DNA from: Streptomyces sp. NBC_00078 | GTDB taxonomy: Bacteria; Actinomycetota; Actinomycetes; Streptomycetales; Streptomycetaceae | Reading direction: 5' to 3' | Length of the DNA: 64,000 nt | NCBI RefSeq assembly: GCF_026343335.1 | Contig: NZ_JAPELX010000001.1 | Coordinates: 2,790,001-2,854,000, forward strand | In this document: piece by piece, positions 44,536-53,441 of the stretch | How the letters are laid out: every line of letters starts with the position of its first letter | Numbering within the stretch: the stretch's first letter is position 1 | Translations under genes and position numbers: made by a program | Notes under the pieces: generated by a model | Seen by the model: the letters and a program-made list of their open reading frames with translations, nothing else | The model's database searches: none | What the model was told of the DNA's origin: nothing

Positions 44536-44648
44536 GGATCGTCCGGCGTCAGCAGGTCACGGGTGGCGGTGACGTCATCCTCGAAGGCATCGTCGAGCGT
44601 GCCAACATGCCGCAGGAGAGCATCGCCCGCAGACGGAGCCGACGACAC
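44523..44648 (-). CDS. Putative small antitoxin partner (first module)
   Basis: A 41-aa frame (start GTG 44648) ending VTATRDLLTPDDPWND, overlapping the toxin start by 13 nt. The acidic C-terminus ending in a PWND-type motif is typical of the toxin-neutralising part of short antitoxins. No DNA-binding domain is present and no strong Shine-Dalgarno; it may be a shortened antitoxin or extend from an undetected start. Confidence 0.5.
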   Translation of the reverse strand: MSSAPSAGDALLRHVGTLDDAFEDDVTATRDLLTPDDPWND

Positions 44649-44933
44649 GGTCAGGCTGTCTCGCCGGACACCAAGGTGACGAGGGGACCGAGGTCCGGCC
44701 CTGAGGCGCTGGCGTCGTCGTGGCCGCCGCTGCGCGCCGGTCCGCGTAACGGAGGCGGGGACTGTAAGACGTGCTTGTTTGACAGTCCCGTGTCTCGCGG
44801 AGTTCGGGTAGGCCTCGCGCAGGCGGGATAGCTCCGCTTTTTATTGCCGGTGTAGTGGAAGGACCACTGATGCGCCCCGGAGACATCGATCACCGAGGTC
44901 AGAAGCCGACAGACGTGATCCTGCCTCAGAAGA
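44649..44933. other. Gap between the two toxin-antitoxin modules
   Basis: No gene supported. It contains an 8-bp stem GGGACTGT (44758-44765) / ACAGTCCC (44782-44789) with a 16-nt loop that could be a terminator or a structured RNA. The AT-rich stretch at 44836-44846 (ctttttattg) follows at some distance. Confidence 0.35.
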
Positions 44934-45341
44934 TCAGGCTCGTGCGTCTCGCTGCTGCACTTCCTTAAGGACTCCGGCCACGGTCACAAAGTCGTTGTCC
45001 ACGTGGAGAACGGTGTGCCCATGGTGCACAGCTGTCGCACACACCAACAGATCGATCGCCCCAGCCGCCCGATGCTGGCCCCGCTGGGTCAGTTTGTACT
45101 GGGCGGTGTCGACCCAACGCCAGGCGTTCTTCGGAACCGGAGAGAGCAAGCAGAGCGCGTCCAGTTCCTCCGCCAGCTCATCCCGATGGGACGGACTGGT
45201 TGCCGAGTAGAGAAATTCGGCACGTGTCGGCTCGCAGAGGTGGAACACCCCGGCGGCAATGTGTCCCTCCCAGGGCCGCAATGCGCCGGGGGTGCGAAAC
45301 AGGTGCCACAGAGCCGAGGTGTCCACCAGATACGTGATCAC
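44934..45341 (-). CDS. vapC: PIN-domain toxin VapC (second module)
   Basis: A 135-aa PIN protein: TYLVDTSALWHLF (Asp), CEPTRAEFLYSA (Glu), GAIDLLVCATAVHHGHTVLH and VDNDF (Asp residues). All four acidic positions of the active site are visible. GTG start overlaps the antitoxin stop (GTGA), so synthesis is coupled antitoxin first. Confidence 0.87.
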   Translation of the reverse strand: MITYLVDTSALWHLFRTPGALRPWEGHIAAGVFHLCEPTRAEFLYSATSPSHRDELAEELDALCLLSPVPKNAWRWVDTAQYKLTQRGQHRAAGAIDLLVCATAVHHGHTVLHVDNDFVTVAGVLKEVQQRDARA

Positions 45342-45571
45342 TCGAAGGCCTCGCGTCGCGCACGCTTCTCCGCGTCATGCGCCGCCGCGGCCTGCTCGAA
45401 CTCTCCACGCGCACCCCTCGCGGCCAGCTTCTCCGCAGCCTCAAGCCGCTTGATCCGCGCCACGTAGTCCCGAAGGGCCGTGTTGACGGTCTCCTTCTTC
45501 GTCGTAACGCCCATGAGCCGCATGGCCTCGGCCAGCGCCTCGTCGTCGAGATCAATCTGCGTGACGGACAT
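45338..45571 (-). CDS. vapB: VapB antitoxin (second module)
   Basis: A 77-aa ribbon-helix-helix antitoxin: VTQIDLDDEALAEAMRLMG, TTKKETVNTALRDYVARIKR (DNA-binding half), followed by a toxin-binding Glu/Arg-rich helix. GGAGG sits before ATG 45571. A palindrome lies immediately upstream, consistent with autoregulation by the VapBC complex. Confidence 0.87.
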   Translation of the reverse strand: MSVTQIDLDDEALAEAMRLMGVTTKKETVNTALRDYVARIKRLEAAEKLAARGARGEFEQAAAAHDAEKRARREAFE

Positions 45572-45591
45572 CGGACACCTCCAACATCCAC

Positions 45592-45614
45592 GATGTATGC
45601 ACCCAAGATACATC
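45592..45614. promoter_or_regulatory. VapBC operator palindrome
   Basis: GATGTAT (45592-45598) and ATACATC (45608-45614) form a perfect 7-bp inverted repeat with a 9-nt spacer, centred 32 nt upstream of vapB. The arms also contain TATA-like -10 material. Confidence 0.65.
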
Positions 45615-45803
45615 ACCAACATTGGCGCAGTCGTCGATCACAAACAGACCACGCGAGGGAAGTGCGCTGGATGTCGGGGCGCTCCCATGGACCGCTTCCC
45701 GCCACGGGGCGAGGCGGCGAAGACCTGCTCGACGTCGACACGAAATAATGCATAGGCGCCATGCCCGACTTGACCGGAATCGGCGTCCAGAATCTGTCCA
45801 GAC

Positions 45804-45821
45804 GATCATGAAATCATGATC
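45804..45821. repeat. Perfect GATCATGA palindrome just outside attL
   Basis: GATCATGA / TCATGATC with a 2-nt centre, 85 nt left of the duplicated tRNA segment. Could be an operator or recombination-accessory site; nothing else is recognisable in 45,622-45,905. Confidence 0.4.
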
Positions 45822-45905
45822 ACGACGAGGTCGCCAGGACCCTCAACTCGCCCGACCCTCCAGCGAAGTTGCTGGTCAGAACGATTCTGCGTGGGTAATG
45901 CAGAG

Positions 45906-45951
45906 TGGGGCGGGTGGGACTCGAACCCACGGCCGACGGATTATGAGTCCA
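45906..45951. repeat. attL: duplicated 3' part of the CAT-anticodon tRNA
   Basis: 46 bp identical to 62,992-63,037, running from the tRNA 3' end through the anticodon loop. The sequence beyond the anticodon stem differs (attggggatc instead of the tRNA D-arm), so this copy cannot encode a tRNA. Typical of integration by a tyrosine recombinase. Confidence 0.88.
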
Positions 45952-45989
45952 TTGGGGATCTTGGCGGCCCTTGCCGATCAACGTTCATC

Positions 45990-46335
45990 TTTGCCGTTTT
46001 CCCAGGTCAGACGCGCCGATCCGTGTCAGTCCTGTGTGGTGCTTGTCGATGTGTTCCTGTCCTTGTGGCCCCTCAATGGCCCCTGGAAGTCGATGAGTTA
46101 GACGCGTACCAGGGCAGCAGCCGCGTCCGCCCAGTTCAGCCACGAGGATGGAACCTACACACAGCGGAGTACCTTACCGACGAGATGATGCTCCACCCCT
46201 TGATCCCGAGGCGGAGCTGCGGCAAGGATTTGCGTGTGATCAGCTCGTCGTCCACGGCGGTCTCCATGATGGCCTTGAGGGAGCCGGTATGCCTTGGCCG
46301 TCATCGTCGGCAGCAGTTGCCCGCAGGCGCACGGA
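45990..46335 (-). pseudogene. Relic of a tyrosine integrase
   Basis: On the - strand, fragments in shifting frames recover the core-binding domain of actinomycete integrases: MTAKAYRL, then LKAIMETAVDDELI one frame over, then ANPCR and VEHH in further frames, all in 46,170-46,304. A C-terminal-like tail (GHKDRNTSTSTTQD, stop near 46,000) follows within 200 nt where a full integrase would need about 800, so most of the catalytic domain is deleted. It lies at the usual place, right next to att. Confidence 0.65.
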
Positions 46336-46416
46336 TGACGGGCCGTTCCGTCCGGTGCCCCGTACGCGGAGAGGGGGCGCGGAACGGAACTATGCCGTCC
46401 GGGAGGTGGACACCGC

Positions 46417-48048
46417 TCAGGAGGTGAGCAGCGCGAGGTTCACCGTGTTGGCCATGGCCTGCGTGCCCGCGCTGTTGGGGTGCACATGGTCGCCGCCGTC
46501 GTAGGCGGGGAGCAGCTGCGCCGGGTTGGCCGGGTCCCGGAGCGCCGCGTCGAAGTCGATCACCGCGTCGAACGCGCCGCTGGTCCGGATCCAGTCGTTG
46601 ACCTGGGCGCGGATGGCGGCCCTGTCGGTGGACAGCACGGAGGTCGGCAGGATCGTCCCACCGAGGATCCGGACACCGGCCTGGTGCGCCTGGTTGATCA
46701 TGGTCTGGTAGCCGGCGATGATCTGGTCGGCGGTGACGCTGGTGTTGCCGATGTCGTTGATACCCTCCAGCAGGATGGCGTTCCTCACTCCCGGCTGGGT
46801 CAGGACGTCGTGGGAGAACCGGGTCACGGCCGCGATGCCCTGCGGCGCGGACGGGCTGTCGGTGACCACCCGGTTGCCGCCGATGCCCGCGTTGACCACG
46901 CCGAGGCGCTGGCCGCCGGACTCGGCCTGCAGCCGCCGGGCGAGGTAGTCGGGCCAGCGCTGGTTGGCGTTGGAGGTGGTGATGGAGGCGTCGGTGATGG
47001 AGTCGCCGATGGCCACGACGGTTCCCTTGGCCGTGGGTGACACGACGTCGAGTCCGGCGACGTAGAACCAGCGGGCCGTGGTGGTGGCGAAGTTCGTCGC
47101 GGCCTCCTCGGCGGCGTGGTTGCCGGTGCCCGCGGCGGACAGGTACGAGGTCTGGTGGGCGTCGTAGTGGTAGGTCGAGGCACCGGTGGTGCCCGGGAGA
47201 TAGACGCTCACCAGCAGGTTCTGCTCCGCGACGACCGGCATCGGGATGACGTCGCTGGTCAGTTCCTGCCCCGCGGGGATGGTCGGCGTGGCCGACCGGC
47301 CGAAGGTGACGGTGTGTGTGGTGCCCGCGGCCGCGGTGGCGCCGCTGGACTGGACGGCCACCGTGACGGCGCCGACCGAGAGGGCGGTCGTGCTGCGCAG
47401 GTTGGACAGCCGGATGCGCAGCCCCGCGCCGGAGGTGTTGTTGTGGACGACCATCCGGATGGTCTGCTCGGTGAAGGTCTGGCCGCCGCTGACCATGGCC
47501 GGGCCCCAGGTCGCCGAGCGCAGGCGCTCGGTCAGGCTCCACTGCTGGTTGGCCGTGTTCTTGCAGGTCCACTGGATGATCGCGCGGTCCTCCGCGGTGG
47601 AGCCGCCGTTGACGTCCAGGCACAGGCCGCTGCGGGCGGAGACGATTGCCGAACCGCTGAAGGTCCAGTTCTGGGTGCTGGAGCCGGTGCAGGGCCCCTG
47701 GATGATCGCGGTTCCCGCGTTCGTGGAGCCGTTCTGGTCCATGCACTTGCCGCTGTTGATGTTGACCAGCGAGAAGGTGCCGTCGCCGTGGTCGACCGCC
47801 TCCCAAAGCTGGCCGGGGCCGCCGGAGACCGTCTTCTGCACGACCGCCGCGCCGTTGGCCAGGGAGTCCGACTGCACGGCGGCGTTCTTGCCGCTGTTGG
47901 CTGCCGTCAGGGAGTAGACGTGGCCGCCCTGCGGCGCGCCCGCGGCCGAGGCGTCTGCCGCCGGGACGAGGGTGAGTCCGACAGCGGCCAGACAGGTGGC
48001 GGATGCCGTGGCCGTGAGTCTGGCGGCGAGTCTTCGGGAGGTGTGCAT
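46417..48048 (-). CDS. Secreted ricin-type lectin + SGNH/GDSL esterase
   Basis: A 543-aa exported protein. Signal peptide (residues 1-37, ending ADASAAG); ricin B / CBM13 domain with repeated QxW elements (about 45-165: GQLWEAVD, TQNWTF, NQQWSL); beta-rich linker; C-terminal SGNH hydrolase (VVAIGDSITDAS block I, NAGIGGN block II, LEGINDIGN block III, DHVHPNSAG block V with catalytic Asp/His). Probably removes acetyl groups from galactose- or fucose-containing glycans outside the cell. ATG 48048 gives the signal peptide; an open frame continues upstream into a GH95 remnant. Confidence 0.85.
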   Translation of the reverse strand: MHTSRRLAARLTATASATCLAAVGLTLVPAADASAAGAPQGGHVYSLTAANSGKNAAVQSDSLANGAAVVQKTVSGGPGQLWEAVDHGDGTFSLVNINSGKCMDQNGSTNAGTAIIQGPCTGSSTQNWTFSGSAIVSARSGLCLDVNGGSTAEDRAIIQWTCKNTANQQWSLTERLRSATWGPAMVSGGQTFTEQTIRMVVHNNTSGAGLRIRLSNLRSTTALSVGAVTVAVQSSGATAAAGTTHTVTFGRSATPTIPAGQELTSDVIPMPVVAEQNLLVSVYLPGTTGASTYHYDAHQTSYLSAAGTGNHAAEEAATNFATTTARWFYVAGLDVVSPTAKGTVVAIGDSITDASITTSNANQRWPDYLARRLQAESGGQRLGVVNAGIGGNRVVTDSPSAPQGIAAVTRFSHDVLTQPGVRNAILLEGINDIGNTSVTADQIIAGYQTMINQAHQAGVRILGGTILPTSVLSTDRAAIRAQVNDWIRTSGAFDAVIDFDAALRDPANPAQLLPAYDGGDHVHPNSAGTQAMANTVNLALLTS

Positions 48049-48096
48049 GTGCGGCCCTTCTTTGCTGGGTGGGGACGTGCGGCTCTTCCGCGTGGA

Positions 48097-48261
48097 AAGG
48101 AGGCGACTGTCACCGAGGTCGCCGCGCTTGTCGAGTGCCTTGAGCGCCGGGCTGACGAGGGAGGACTCGTCCTCGGGGTTGATCTCGTGCAGCGGCCAGG
48201 CGCCGTACAGGTGCTGGATGTGCCGGTGGGCACCTGCGATCCATGGAGTGGTCCAGTCCAC
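48097..48261 (-). pseudogene. Fragment of a GH95 alpha-L-fucosidase gene
   Basis: About 50 residues, AHRHIQHLYGAWPLHEINPE followed by LVSPALKALDKRGD, match the conserved HRHxxHLxGxxPxxxI ... RGD block of GH95 fucosidases as I know them. It starts at a GTG with AAAGGAG in front and runs in frame, without a stop, into the GDSL gene's upstream region. All of the remaining ~700 residues are missing. It is a relic, either of a fusion or of a deletion. Confidence 0.55.
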
Positions 48262-48436
48262 TACGCAAACTCCTTTGTCTGCTGAGGGCTATACGTAATG
48301 GGGGAGTTGGGATGTGTGGGGAGTCATTGGCAGGCGAGCGGACAACGTTCCCGGTCCGCACCGGCCCGTGAGGTGATCCCCCGTAGGGGACGTGCCCCGG
48401 CGGCCCGCTCGGTGGCGGGGTCGCCGAGGCATGCGG

Positions 48437-49940
48437 TCAGGAGAGAGTCCAGGTCTCGCTGTTGACGCTCGCGCTGCCGCCGAGCTCCTGGTCCACCGCC
48501 GCTCCCTGGGTGGTGGAGCCTGCGACGCCGATGTGCAGGCCGCTGCCGATGCCCACCAGCATGTAGGTGCTGCCGGTGTAGCTGCCGGTCAGGTCGAGGG
48601 CCCACTGCTGGTTCGTCTGGCCGTTGCAGGTCCACTGTTGCAACTGGACGCCGGCGGTGGTCGACCTGCTCGGGACGTCCAGGCACAGGCCGCTCTTGAC
48701 GCTTCTGAGCGTGAAGATGTTGTCCGCCACCTGGGTGAAGGTCCACTGCTGGTTGGTACTGCCGGCGGACGGCCACTGGATGATCTTGGCGCCGTTGGCC
48801 GTGGACCCGCTCGACACGTCCATCAGCATGGAGCTGCCGACGTTCTTCAGGGTGTGGACCCCCTCCGACGGGCCCGCTGCCGGCCGTCCACGTGCCCGCG
48901 TCCACGTCGAGGGACCAGGCCGGGTACTGACCGAGGTTCGCCGTCGTGCCCCGGATGGTCAGCGGCAGCCAGATCAGCTTCGACGCACCCAGGTTGGAGG
49001 TGTCCCAGCGGTCACCGGCGTAGATGTACGTGGTGCCGGCGGTGCCCTGGACCGTGATGACGTTCACCGTCTGGCTGCCGTAGGTGCGGGTGCCGGGGGC
49101 TGCGAAGTTCCGGAACGCCGACCACGATCCGCTCAGCGATGTGGCGGTGGCGTAGACGTTGTCGTTCAGGCTCCAGCCCGTCAGGTGGGAGCCGAAGACG
49201 TAGTACATGCCGTTGATCTTCACCATGGCGGGCGACTCGACGCTGCCACTGCTGCCGCCGCTGGCCAGCACCGCCACCGCGCTGTCCACGGAGAGGTAGT
49301 CGGCGGAGAGCCTGTAGATGCGCAGGCCGTTGTTGCGGTCCTCGCTCAGCAGATAGCCGGTGCCGTCGGTGTCCTGGAACAGGCCGATGTCACGGCTCAG
49401 GTTGCCCATCGACCGGAAGCTTCCCCGGTAGGTGTACGGGCCGCACGGCGTGCTGCTCGTGGCCACACCGACCCTGGCCTCGGCGTAGTTGGTGCTGTCG
49501 ATGTGCATGTACATCACGTACGTGCTGGTCGACTTGTTGTAGATGACCTTCGGCCGCTCCACGATGCGGCTGGGGCCAAGGTCACCGCTGGTCTGCCGGC
49601 TCAGGGCCTGACGCTGGTAGGTCCAGTTGCCGAGGTCGTTAGAGGTATAGCAGGTGATGTTTTCGAACGAGGTGTTCCCCGACGCCTTGCCGGTCTTGTC
49701 CTCGCCGAAGCCGTACCAGGTGCTGCCGACCTTGATGATGCCGAGCCCGTGCAACTGCAGGGTGTTGCCGTTCTGGTGGGTCCGGTCGGCACCCGTCGTG
49801 AAGGTCACCGTGGCCGCGTGTGCCTGCGTGGCGGGGACAAGCAGGGCGGCGAGGCCGCCGGGCGGGGTCAGGAGCGTGACGAGGGTGGTCCGCCATCGGG
49901 CGCGCGGTGGCGATGTGCGGGGCGATGTGGTGTCGGGCAT
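48437..49940 (-). pseudogene. GH43 exo-beta-1,3-galactanase-like + CBM13, single-base frameshift
   Basis: Signal peptide (residues 1-43, ATQAHA-A), GH43 propeller (DRTHQNGNTLQLHGLGIIKV, GPSRIVERPKVIYNKSTSTY, NLSRDIGLFQDTDGTGYLLS, GSVESPAMVKINGMYYVFGS), then a ricin-type CBM13 (QQWTFTQVADN, LCLDVPS, QQWALDL). This domain order is that of exo-beta-1,3-galactanases acting on arabinogalactan side chains. Between the domains near 48,878 one extra C in a GGGCCC run breaks the frame (SGP then SEGVHTLKN resumes). The first frame would otherwise run to a stop at 48,324 without a lectin. Sequencing error or real inactivation. Confidence 0.7.
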
Positions 49941-50191
49941 GGTCTCGCCTCTGAGGTACGGGGATGGTGCGGGGGTACGGGTCGAGTGGTGGGAGGGGGA
50001 TCCTGGGGCCGCTCAGGGGGCGAGCGGCCCCAGGTGCCGCTCAGGGGGCGAGCGGGATGGTGATGGTGTTCCAGGACATCGGTGGCAGCAGGGCGTCAGC
50101 CGTCCAACGGCGCCCTTCTCTGTGCGGGCCCCGGTGGCTCACTACCAGACGGAGAACGTGGCGTCGGCCCGGCCGCGAGCGGTGGAGATCG
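49941..50191. other. Gap with a 20-bp direct repeat and C-terminal remnants
   Basis: Two identical 20-bp units (50008-50027 and 50036-50055, gccgctcagggggcgagcgg). On the - strand, short protein-end-like frames follow the beta-helix stop: TARGRADATFSVW-stop, then MSWNTITIPLAP-stop. These look like the last codons of lost glycosidase genes, but they are too short to prove. Confidence 0.35.
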
Positions 50192-53100
50192 TCAGCTGAC
50201 GGAGAACTGGCTGAAGGTCGCGGTGCCGATGGTTCCGGCGTGGGCCGTGGAGAACATGCCCGCGTCCAGGGTGCTGTTCGCCCCGGTCAGGGTCGCGGTG
50301 CCGACTGTGGTCCAGGTGGTGCCGTCGGCGGAGTAGGAGCCGGTGACCGACGTGCCGCTTCTGACCAGGCGGAGCCAGACCGGGGCGGCGGTGAAGCTTC
50401 CGGCCTTGATGGTGTTGGTGTCGAGGTAGCCGTCACCGTTGGAGTCCGACGACAGGGCGATTCCGTTGCCGGGGGTGGTGGCAAGGACGAGGTATCCGGC
50501 GGACGAGCCGGCGGAGGCGATGTTGTTTCGCAGCATGAGGCCGGCTTTGGCCCAGCTGTTGGTGTTGTCCTGACTGGTGACGCGGACGGTGACGGTTGAG
50601 GACGTTCCAGCGGCCCCCGTTCGGTAGGCGGCGGAGTACTCGTCGTCGTATGCCGTTCCGGAGCGCCACATGTCGATGCCCGCGTTGGTCAGGGAGGTGA
50701 CTCCGCCGCTTTGACTGACGGCGGCCGGTATCGAACTGTATGCCTTGTACGGGGAGGTGACGATCTGCAGGTTGCTGAATGTCGCGCTGCCGGCGGTGGT
50801 GTTGTGGGCTGTGTGGATGACGCCGGCATCCTGGGTGGTCGCCATGGACGGCAGGGTCACCGTCGAGCCGACCTGGGTGAAGGTGGATCCGTCGGTGGAG
50901 TAGTAGGCGGACACCTGGGTGGCGGTGCGGGTGAGCCGCAACCAGACCGGTGCCTTGACCGTGACGGCGGTGGACGTGAGCTGGTCGAGGTAGCCGTCGG
51001 CGTTGGAGTCCCGCTGGAAGCTGACGCCGTTGTTCGGGGTCACCACCACCGTCGCGTATCCGGCGGAGGAGCCGTCGTCCGTGAGGTCGTTGCGCAGGAC
51101 GACGCCGGCCTTGGCCCACCCGTTGCTGTTGTCCACGTTGTCGACCCGGGCGGTCACCGAGGTGCCGTCGACAGCTGCCCCCGCCTGGTAGACGGTGCCA
51201 TAGGCGTCGTCATGCTGTCCGCCCGCGCCCCAGATGTCCGCACCCGCGTCGGTGATGGTGAATCGGCCGCCGCTCTGGCCGGTGTTGGCCGCAGTGGAGG
51301 AGTAGGCGCTGTAGGGCGAGCTGACCGGGTCGGTGGTCAGCGGACGGTACAGCGGCTGGATGCCGGCACTGTCCATGACCGTCCTGGCGCCTGACGGCCA
51401 GTTCCCGTTGCTGACGACGACGGTGCCGCTGACCACGTCACCGCGGCCGTTGGTGTTGGTGATGTTCGCGGAACTGTTGTTGGTCCAGTTGTCGGTGAGG
51501 GTCAGGGCGCCGGTGTTGTTGGTCGAGCTGCTGTTCTCGTGGCCCCAACTGCCGGTGTTGCGGAAGACGTTGTTGGTGTCCGTGAAGTTCCGGGAGCCCT
51601 CGTCGTGGTAGAAGCCGAAGTAACCGCCGTTGGTGTGGCAGTAGTTGCGTTCGAAGGTGCTGCCCGGTGACGCCGACAGGGTGTACATGCAGCCGCCGTC
51701 GGTCATCTGCTGCATGATGTCGTGGATGTAGTTGTCAGTGACGTGGTTGTTGGCGGCGGTGGTCGCGGTCGTGTAGGTGGGCTGGTAGTTGTACAGGCCC
51801 CGGTTGACGTAGTCCTGGCTGCCGCCGATGTCGTTGGTGCCCCAGCCGTAGCCGATGGTGAGGCCGGAGTAGGGCAGGTTGTACACCTCGTTGTGCGAGA
51901 CGGTCGCGCCGTTCACGTAGGTGACGAGGATGGCCGACATGTCACGGTATTCCAGTGCCACGTCATGGATGAGGTTGTTGCTCAGTGTGATGTTCTTGTT
52001 GGTCATCCGGCTGTCACTGGGGTGGTGCGCGTCCGCCTGAAGGCCGCCGACGGCGATGCCGCCGCCCGCGTCCTGGGTGAAGACGTTGCCGGTCGCGGTG
52101 ACGGTGTCGGCGCCGAGTCCCACGCCGGTGGTGTGGGCGTTGGCGTCGTTGCCGATACCGAGGCCGCTCTGTCCGAGCTGGGTGAACCGGTTACCGGTGA
52201 ACGTGATGTGGTCGGCGGCCGAGACCTGGACGGCGGAGGGCATCTGCTCCCAGTGAGGGCGTGTCGCCTCGAAGAGGGGGCAGCCGCTCCGGCACGAGGT
52301 CAGCGCGTCCGACGGACGGTCCCAGGTGCCGGTGAGGTACGCGCCGGTCTGCTGGCTGGCGTAGCCGCCGGTGGTGGGGTCCAGCCAGCTGGTACCTGAG
52401 AACTGCAGGCCCGAGAAGGCGATGTGGGTGGCGGGTGAGGAGTAGGTCCCTCCGACGTTGATGAGCGACTGCAGCTTCGGCACCTCGACGTCGGCCGTGC
52501 TCATGTCCTGCCCGGAGAGCGGCTTGTAGTACAGGGTGCCGGTTGTGGTGTCGAGGTACCACTCGCCGGCCGCGTCGAGGAACTCGTAGGCGTTCTCGAT
52601 GTAGAGGGGGCCGGCCCGGAAGGGGCTGGTCAGGGTGTCGTAGCCGAACGTGTTGTTGTTCCACGAGGGCTGGGCCATGGTGATGGTGCCGCTGCTGATG
52701 CCGGTCACCGGGGCGTAGCGGTCGGTGAAGGATCCGATGCCGTGGATCTCGGTCCGGCCGGGCTGCGCGAGGCTGTTGAGGTAGCTCAGCGAGCTGTTCG
52801 TGAAGGTGTAGCCGCTGGTGGTCGCGGTCAGGTCCGAGCGGGTGACCGCGGTGCGGGCCCTGGTGGCCAGGACGCCGTCGACGGAGAGGTGGCGCGTGTC
52901 GAAGCCTGTGCCGACGTTGCTCTTCCAGATGTTCTTGGCCGAGTCCTGCACGGTCCAGCCGGTGGCCTTCTGCGCGCCGGTGATGACCGGGTGGGCGCCG
53001 AGCGCGGCCTTCCAGGTCACCGTGAAGCCGCCTGTGCCGGAGTCGGCGGAGGTGAAGCTGAGCGGTGCCGTCAGCCGGTAGGTGCCGTCGGCGAGCTCGA

Positions 53101-53350
53101 CGGTTATGTCGGCCGCCATGGAGCTGTTGAGCGCCCGCACGTTGGTCTTGGCCTGGGTGATGGAGCACGGCTGGCTCGCGGAGCAGGTGGTGCCGGAGCC
53201 GCTCGGCGAGGCGTAGAGCGTCGTGCCGGCCGCGAAGGCGGGGCCGGCCTGGACGAGGACCGCGGCGGTCGAGGCGGTGAGCACGGCGGCTGTGGCCAAC
53301 CATGATCTGAGCCGGTTGGCAACCGAGGGACGGATGCGGGCTGTTCGCAC
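50192..53350 (-). CDS. Secreted right-handed beta-helix glycosidase-like protein with two C-terminal lectin-like domains
   Basis: A 1052-aa exported protein. Signal peptide (residues 1-40, QAGPAFA-AG); N-terminal LADGTYRLTAPLSFTSADSG and a parallel beta-helix (residues ~60-640) with repeated NxxxxN turns, an ensemble resembling GH141/GH110-type beta-helix glycosidases; then two homologous ~170-aa concanavalin-like domains (each with GWAKAGVVLRND / SWAKAGLMLRNN and RDSNADGYLD / SDSNGDGYLD). GTG 53350 follows GGAAGG. The gene has the same operator as the catabolic operon. Fucosidase or galactosidase activity is inferred. Confidence 0.78.
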   Translation of the reverse strand: MRTARIRPSVANRLRSWLATAAVLTASTAAVLVQAGPAFAAGTTLYASPSGSGTTCSASQPCSITQAKTNVRALNSSMAADITVELADGTYRLTAPLSFTSADSGTGGFTVTWKAALGAHPVITGAQKATGWTVQDSAKNIWKSNVGTGFDTRHLSVDGVLATRARTAVTRSDLTATTSGYTFTNSSLSYLNSLAQPGRTEIHGIGSFTDRYAPVTGISSGTITMAQPSWNNNTFGYDTLTSPFRAGPLYIENAYEFLDAAGEWYLDTTTGTLYYKPLSGQDMSTADVEVPKLQSLINVGGTYSSPATHIAFSGLQFSGTSWLDPTTGGYASQQTGAYLTGTWDRPSDALTSCRSGCPLFEATRPHWEQMPSAVQVSAADHITFTGNRFTQLGQSGLGIGNDANAHTTGVGLGADTVTATGNVFTQDAGGGIAVGGLQADAHHPSDSRMTNKNITLSNNLIHDVALEYRDMSAILVTYVNGATVSHNEVYNLPYSGLTIGYGWGTNDIGGSQDYVNRGLYNYQPTYTTATTAANNHVTDNYIHDIMQQMTDGGCMYTLSASPGSTFERNYCHTNGGYFGFYHDEGSRNFTDTNNVFRNTGSWGHENSSSTNNTGALTLTDNWTNNSSANITNTNGRGDVVSGTVVVSNGNWPSGARTVMDSAGIQPLYRPLTTDPVSSPYSAYSSTAANTGQSGGRFTITDAGADIWGAGGQHDDAYGTVYQAGAAVDGTSVTARVDNVDNSNGWAKAGVVLRNDLTDDGSSAGYATVVVTPNNGVSFQRDSNADGYLDQLTSTAVTVKAPVWLRLTRTATQVSAYYSTDGSTFTQVGSTVTLPSMATTQDAGVIHTAHNTTAGSATFSNLQIVTSPYKAYSSIPAAVSQSGGVTSLTNAGIDMWRSGTAYDDEYSAAYRTGAAGTSSTVTVRVTSQDNTNSWAKAGLMLRNNIASAGSSAGYLVLATTPGNGIALSSDSNGDGYLDTNTIKAGSFTAAPVWLRLVRSGTSVTGSYSADGTTWTTVGTATLTGANSTLDAGMFSTAHAGTIGTATFSQFSVS

Positions 53351-53441
53351 GTGACACCTTCCGGGTGGTTCAGAGGGGCCTGCGGTGCCCGTGGGGGCAG
53401 GGGGGAGCCCAGAGGCACAGGAGGGGAAGGGAAATAGTGCT

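Noticed and set aside
45906..45951. A second CAT-anticodon tRNA gene
   Set aside because: Only the 3' half is present; the D-arm and 5' acceptor strand are replaced, so it is an attachment-site duplicate.
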